The position numbers and the translations under genes were made by a program. Shown here in pieces: positions 24,911-29,810 of a stretch of 29,810 nt of DNA (positions are counted from its first letter, which is position 1; each line of letters starts with the position of its first letter). Origin of the DNA: Schoenoplectus triqueter (Eukaryota > Streptophyta > Magnoliopsida > Poales > Cyperaceae); assembly GCA_964058805.1 (NCBI GenBank), contig CAXKVV010001070.1, positions 1 through 29,810 of the forward strand, given 5' to 3'. The notes beneath the pieces were generated by a model that worked only from the letters and a program-made list of their open reading frames with translations, did not search any database and was not told where the DNA came from.

Positions 24911-25062
24911 GCTAATGAGCTTGAGTGTGAGCTCAATTTTTATGCAATAGAATCTTCTTTGGCGATGCAGTTGTTAAAAATTCAAATAATTTGATGAACT
25001 GTAAAGTGTGCTTTCCATTGGCATAATATTTCATTATAATGATTTTTTCTCTTTTTTTTAGG

Positions 25063-25240
25063 AAGGCAAATTCCCACCTACAAATAATTTCAAATGTTGA
25101 AATTTTGGAAGCTACGGATACGTTGAAAGATAGAGAAACACTCAGAGAGACCATTAGAAAGAAGAATCTCAAGTCGGAGATTTTTAGGTTGTGGATTTGT
25201 GAACACCAAGCAATACTTTGTACATGCTTACAAGGATAAG
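25063..25240 (+). other. Exon-like open stretch, unrecognised
   Basis: It follows CTTTTTTTTAG, a good acceptor-like site, and stays open for about 59 codons in one frame with a balanced, charged composition (NVEILEATDTLKDRETLRET) before TAA at 25237-25239. A donor or upstream exon is not identified, and I do not recognise the protein. It may be a gene fragment or chance. Confidence 0.2.
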
Positions 25241-25910
25241 GAGAGTGTTGTAGAATCAATCAACATGAACAAACCGCTTCGATCAAGTGCTTCTGCTACG
25301 ATATATCTATGACTTAATTCTTGTACTTTGATCTTAAGTTTTAACATTAAATAATTACTCTTTATTTTTTTATAGATTTTTTTTTCATATTTAAAATGAG
25401 TAGGGTTCAAATTTCTTAATTTTTTTTATGGCTCGATCATGTCTACACTTTTTAAGTTTCTAATAATTTAAAATTTAAAATTAAAATTTCAAAATAAAAT
25501 TATTAGATTTAATCTAATTCATCTTATTTAGATGTTTGAATATCATTTTATTAAGGGCTACACGACTCATTCGAGTTCGGCTCAATTTTTTAATAATTCG
25601 GTTTGAGTTCAGTTTGATTTTTCATCAGCTCAATTTGACTCGTAAATATCTCAATATTTTTAGTATTAAAATTAAATAGATATTAATAAATTAATTAATA
25701 TAATCCATAAAATTAAAAGAATATACTTATTTATGCTATATTTATATATAATAATGTGAAAATATTAGATATTCTTCAAACTTAATTATAAAATTAATAA
25801 GATATTAGTTATTTATAATTATATGAAAATAAAATTTAAAATTATAATAATTGAGCTCGACTGGAGCTTGATTCTAGCTCAAGTTTGAGACAATCCGGCT
25901 CAGTTTTAGC

Positions 25911-26407
25911 TTGGGGTGTCAATGGGTCGGGTCAGATCAGATCATTATTATTATTTTTATTTGATCTGAACCCGACCCGATTACATTCGGGTAAAAAAAT
26001 ATTGACTCATGCCTGACCCGATCAGGTTATGGGTTGTCCCGATCCGACATGTGTAAAATAATTAATTATTTTTATATTATTTTTATATTATTTTAAATAA
26101 TTAAATATTAATTTAATTAAAATTAATCTTAATTAATGCATAATTAATATATATTTAAGGTTCAATTAGTACTAAATAAAAAATATTTCAAAAAACACAA
26201 TTAATCGGGTTGGGTCGGGTTGACCCGAATCCAATCCGAACCGATTTGGGTAAAAAAAATTAGATCCATATCCAATCCATTTATGGTTGGGTCGGGTTGA
26301 ATCGAATCTGATCTGAACCGATTTAGGTAAAAAAAATTTGATTCATATCCAATCCATTTATCGTTTGGTCATGCTGGGTCGGGTCAGGTAAATAATTGAC
26401 ACCCCTA
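25911..26407. mobile_element. hAT-like MITE rich in GGGTCGGGT motifs, nested
   Basis: Ends are TTGGGGTGTCAATGGGTCGG and, on the complement, TAGGGGTGTCAATTATTTAC. GTTTTAGC (25903-25910) and ATTTTAGT (26408-26415) are candidate 8 bp target-site duplications with 6 matches. The element lies inside the older element at 25553-26482. The AT-rich core ends in CAATTAGTACTAAATAAA, shared inverted with the element at 8558-8984. A 77 bp unit is tandemly duplicated inside. No coding capacity; mobilisation would have needed an hAT transposase encoded elsewhere. Confidence 0.82.
26208..26361. repeat. 77 bp tandem duplication inside the hAT-like MITE
   Basis: Two copies begin with GGTTGGGTCGGGTTGA at 26208 and 26285 and both run through GAACCGATTT(G/A)GGTAAAAAA to CATATCCAATCCATTTAT. 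They differ at several sites. Confidence 0.85.
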
Positions 26408-27338
26408 ATTTTAGTTCAAGTTTAATTTAGCTCAGTTCGGTTAACCTCGAGTTCTATTCGATTAAGCCTGTTTGCATCTCTAATTTTATATGACACTAAA
26501 AACTTATAAAAAAATACACTAATATAATTAATTTATAAATGAAGATTTTATAACTTGTTGATTTACAACAAAATGAAAGTTAAAAAAATATTTTTTTTGT
26601 GTAAGAAAAAAATATAACATAGATCAAAATTAACGATTGTATTTTGATATTTTAATTTTAAATTTTAAGTTGTTAAAAATTTAAAAGTAGAAACATAATT
26701 AAACCAAATAAATTAAGATATTTGATACCTCCTCATTTAGAATTAATGAAGTAACCTTGTAACCGTGAGTAAGATCAAGTAATCACATCAAAGTACAGTT
26801 TGATTGAGGATTTGAGGTATTGTTCTCTGTCTGGTATGTCTAGTTTAAAACCCAATTCAAGTGGGGGGGGGGTGATTTGTGGAATTTATCCTAATCTCAT
26901 ACTTCCAAAAAAATTGTGTAAGATTGAATATACTACAATGCTACTTAATATATTACACCGCATTAAATGATTTTTGTGGTTTTAATATTTTATATTTTTA
27001 TTAATCATTTGTTTAATTTTCATTAATTCTTTGTAACAGATTTTGCATAATTATATTATTTAAGTATAACATAACTAGGACATGGTTTAGCTCATCAGTA
27101 ATGTTTTTTGGTTTTATTTTATTTTTAGAAATCAGCCGTTATCTTCCTCAAAACCTTCTTTAGGGAAACATATCATATCATATATACTGTAATTATTTAG
27201 TTTTGAATTTCAATCTTCTTTTCGTAATATATATCATCAGACGTCAGCTACCAAATATTCGTACTGGAAGACTAATACTTCCTGTACAAGCATGAAGTAT
27301 CCAACCAGGAGATGAATCAAAGAGATATCAACTTGTAC

Positions 27339-27460
27339 CGTTTCTATTTTCCATCTTCAAGTTTACATTAATCGGAAATGATTAATATAAAAAATGATTG
27401 ATTCGAACCGCTCAATATATTTTTCATATCAAATTCTATTAGTTAGTCAATTTTTGTACA
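27339..27460. mobile_element. Solo arm of a MITE B-family element
   Basis: AAAAAATGATTGATTCGAAC and the following CGCTCAATATA...CATATCAAATTCTATT align with the left arm of element B (AAAAAATGATCGATCCAAAC...CTCAATCTAA...CATATCAAAATCTATT) and with the complement of its right arm. No partner arm is found nearby, so this is a fragment. Confidence 0.6.
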
Positions 27461-28555
27461 TTTTCACAAGCTAAAACGAGGTAAAAAAAAAAAAAAAAGT
27501 GGGGTTGTCGGTTTGATATATTTTTTTTCTTTTTTCCACAAGTAATGTTTATCAGGTATCTGCATCAGTTGTACAAAACATGATATTTCCAATTTCGATA
27601 GAAGGAAGAGCCCACGAAGTAAATAAAACCAAGAAAAAAATGGCCCTTGTGACTGTTGCGAGGTGAAAACGTGTGGACCCAATATGTCAGTAACTCAGTA
27701 TAAGATCTCTCTGTTAAATACGGTTTCGAATTTGAAATTTCAAGATTCAACGTACGTTACCTTACGCTGAGAGAACAAAAGGGGGATAATTAGGGGACGA
27801 TTTACAATTACCAATTTTTTTTTTCCAAAGATTACCAGTTTCACAGATATCACCAGGTCAGACACCCTCCGGCACCCATTTATAGCTATTTCAGGGGGAG
27901 TAGATGCATGATAAATTTTGTCAAATTTATTTTGTACTGGTATTAGGAAATGTTTGTACTGTCTTGTTGGGTATACACCTAATACTGTAGGGAGTACTTT
28001 AACATTATTAATATATCTATCTGCTACTATTAATTTTTTATAATAATAAATCCCAAGTTCGTGGATTACGTATTATTGCTGAGAAATATCTGGTTCAAGT
28101 CGATTTCAACGTAGACATCTTTAAAGATGGAATAAATAGCGCAAAAAATGGCAACTCAGTTGACAAAAAAAATCTATTAATTCATCTACTGATAACACCT
28201 GCTTAAGAGTTGAGAGGAAATATATTTTTTTAGTTGTAATCAATATCTGTTAATGGGTATGTGCACGTCAGATATCTGTATTTTTTTTTCTGTTGTAAAA
28301 TCCATTTCATCGAGGGAGCATGAATTATAAATTGTAACTAAATTCTAACATTAAACAAAGTGAAATAAAGGTGATATATAAATGCAAGACAACTTGTATA
28401 ATAATATATCACTTAACCAAAAACATCAAGTACCAAATAATGAATAATTAATCCATGTTGAACAAAAAGGCCTCCCCTCCCCTCTCTACAAACAAACTAA
28501 AGCCTTGTAGGCAGTACTTGCATCATAATTATCACTTTATGAGCAACTAGCAATT

Positions 28556-28580
28556 CTTTTTCTTTTTCTTTTTCTTTTTG
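28556..28580. repeat. (TTTTC)n microsatellite
   Basis: About four to five TTTTC units. Confidence 0.88.
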
Positions 28581-28680
28581 AGAGAAACAAGCAATTCCAT
28601 TGTCCCAGTGTCACTGACTCACAGTGTGCACATCATTAATTGCAAAGCATTACTTTGTTAAAAGAAAAGTTAATCACCAG

Positions 28681-28876
28681 CCGTTGGATCTTAATACAAC
28701 AGCACCAAACAACCGTCACCAAAGTTTGCCTTTACATGGCAAGTGGCATGTATTCATGCTCCAACCAGGTCCCAATAGTGGTGCTGTTTGGACAGTTGCC
28801 TGACTTGGTCCCCCCCAATCCTCCACCGTCGGATCATCTCATGATAACAAAAGGAAGCATCAGAACCGTCGGATGG
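28681..28876. promoter_or_regulatory. Cluster of CCGTYGGATC motifs
   Basis: CCGTTGGATCTTAAT at 28681, ACCGTCGGATCAT at 28825-28837 and AACCGTCGGATGG at 28864-28876 lie in one GC-richer block. AACAGCACC (28698-28706) also faces GGTGCTGTT (28780-28788). The block is promoter-like, but no gene start is identified next to it. Overlapping open frames (28640-28879 plus, 28754-29068 minus) are not recognised. Confidence 0.35.
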
Positions 28877-28899
28877 TAAAAGCGTTATCGCTTGATAGA

Positions 28900-29018
28900 T
28901 ATTTCTGTCAGTGATGATGATCAATGGAATTTGACTTCTTATTTCAATTGGATCTCTTGTGTCCTGGTAGGGATGGCTATCTCTGTGCTTTGGTTGTTTC
29001 ACTGACACTGTCCAGAAG
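28900..29018 (+). ncRNA. Weak C/D-box snoRNA-like segment
   Basis: GTGATGA at 28911-28917 fits box C and CTGA at 29002-29005 fits box D, 84 nt apart. TTCTG and CAGAA on the outside could pair, but they are separated from the boxes by 3 and 7 unpaired bases. No clear internal C'/D' pair or rRNA guide was recognised. It is a candidate only. Confidence 0.15.
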
Positions 29019-29459
29019 TGCAGCGATGAGATGCATGATTTATTAATAAATAAATAAATTGGCAACATGTTGTTGGTAAATGATTATTATTACATTATGT
29101 GCCCAACTTGACAAGTTGTGTGTCTGCCATATAACTCTCAAATTTTCTTACAATCTCAGACCCTATTTGTTTTTTAATATCCAATGTTGAATTTCTAACC
29201 AAAAAAAAAATTTCAACAGTGCGTGCTTGAACTATGTTTTATTTATTTATCAAAATAAATTATAAACAATATAAATCAATGTGTCAATAAAACCTTACAA
29301 CTGTGCACATAAGTGGGGCCACCATATTTTTAGAAAAAAATAAACCAACGCTTAGTAAAACAAAAACAAATTATATAATTGTAATAAAGTTGCAAAAACA
29401 TTTGACACAACCAGACCGAGAATGTACACTTCTACATAATTGTAACAATTTTTTTTAAA
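29019..29459. other. AT-rich stretch, nothing recognised
   Basis: Contains ATTTATTTATC-like low-complexity sequence and TGGGGCCACC near 29314, but no gene, hairpin or transposon end that I can support. Confidence 0.5.
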
Positions 29460-29745
29460 AAAAAGTACACCAGTGATGATATGGAAATTGGTACGGAGAA
29501 ACCCAAAACTCAAATTCTGTGACCGGGGCTACAAAGAGGCAATGGAAGGCTAGAGATGCAACAAATAGCTTACAAAATCAAATTGGCAAGATACCGGACC
29601 CGGTATGATTTGGTCCTCCACAGAGGATGCTTTCACAATGATCCTTTGGTACAACAAATCTTGTGGGTACCCCAGCAGCTTACCAAGAATGGAAGGATGA
29701 TAAACACCATTTTAAGTTGGCTCCACATTCCATTTCTGTAATGCT
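29460..29745. other. GC-richer block at the right edge, identity unknown
   Basis: The base composition rises sharply here. A 61-codon frame on the plus strand (29556-29741) and a 33-codon stretch on the minus strand (encoding GVPTRFVVPKDHCESILCGG, near 29580-29680) are open, but neither matches a family that I know. ATACCGG/CCGGTAT at 29591-29606 is a perfect 7 bp inverted repeat. It could be the edge of a gene lying to the right, or a noncoding RNA. Confidence 0.25.
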
Positions 29746-29810
29746 TTATTTTAAAAAGAAAAATACCATGCAACAATTCGTTGAGTATAATTGGTTTATT
29801 TTCATTTATT

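Larger units (their letters stand above)
23583..25552. other. AT-rich intergenic region with SINE-like and exon-like segments
   Basis: (AT)8 lies at 23724-23738. A SINE-like remnant is at 24803-24910 and an exon-like open stretch at 25063-25240. No complete gene is seen. Confidence 0.5.
25553..26482. mobile_element. Old hAT-like MITE with GAGCTCG/CTCGAGTT-type ends, split by a nested element
   Basis: The outer sequence carries GAGTTCGGCTCAA and GAGCTCGA/GCTCAGTTCGG motifs on both sides. The complement of the right end reads TAGAGATGCAAACAGGCTTA, close to the usual TAGGGATGCAAAC end of such elements; the left end, AAGGGCTACACGA, is more decayed. Flanks ATTTTATT (25545-25552) and ATTTTATA (26483-26490) match at 7 of 8 positions, as expected for an old hAT duplication. 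Without the insertion the element would be about 425 bp. Non-coding. Confidence 0.7.
26483..28620. other. AT-rich intergenic region, no gene recognised
   Basis: Contains a G9 run near 26864-26872, an A16 run near 27483-27498, a MITE fragment at 27339-27460 and a TTTTC microsatellite at 28556. Open frames at 27464-27750 (minus) carry no known domain. Confidence 0.55.

Noticed and set aside
1931..29810. LTR retrotransposon or pararetrovirus coding remnants
   Set aside because: No reverse transcriptase, integrase, protease or coat-protein motifs were seen in any listed frame, and no paired LTRs were noticed.

Overview
The window is nuclear DNA from a flowering plant. The reasons are a ubiquitin-conjugating enzyme E2 split by GT-AG introns, about 70% A+T, long (AT)n microsatellites, and many short non-autonomous transposons of plant type (foldback MITEs, hAT-like MITEs with GGGTCGGGTC-rich ends, tRNA-like SINE remnants). 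The species cannot be fixed from the sequence.

Genes: only one is secure. The last two coding exons of a UBC8/UBC10/UBC28-group E2 lie on the + strand at 1050-1154 and 1635-1778; its first 66 codons lie upstream of the window. The remaining 28 kb holds no protein that I recognise. The longest open frames (up to 152 codons) lack known domains and are best read as chance. Weak gene-like signals are an exon-like stretch at 25063-25240, a G-box/TATA promoter-like block at 18070-18360, a GC-richer island with a palindromic E2F-type site near 11690-12000, and a GC-richer block at the right edge (29460-29740).

Layout: 1-1778 E2 gene; 1779-5510 AT-rich intergenic; 5517-5894 (AT)n plus a foldback MITE; 8558-8984 hAT-like MITE; 8985-13212 intergenic with a promoter-like GC-richer part at about 10980-12420; 13213-14163 a compound of two foldback MITEs joined by complementary (CT)n(AT)n/(AT)n(AG)n microsatellites; 18070-18360 promoter-like block abutting another hAT-like MITE (18358-18935); 21366-21490 and 24803-24910 SINE-like pair; 22211-22599, 22749-23066 and 23211-23582 three foldback MITEs in a row; 25553-26482 an old hAT-like MITE with a younger one (25911-26407) nested inside it; 27339-27460 a solo MITE arm; 28680-28880 a cluster of CCGTYGGATC motifs.

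The main result is the transposon archaeology. At least four MITE families are present in two copies each, several with identifiable target-site duplications, one nested pair can be ordered in time, and microsatellites are built into the terminal repeats of one cluster. I found no sign of a multi-gene system, a CRISPR array or an operon.
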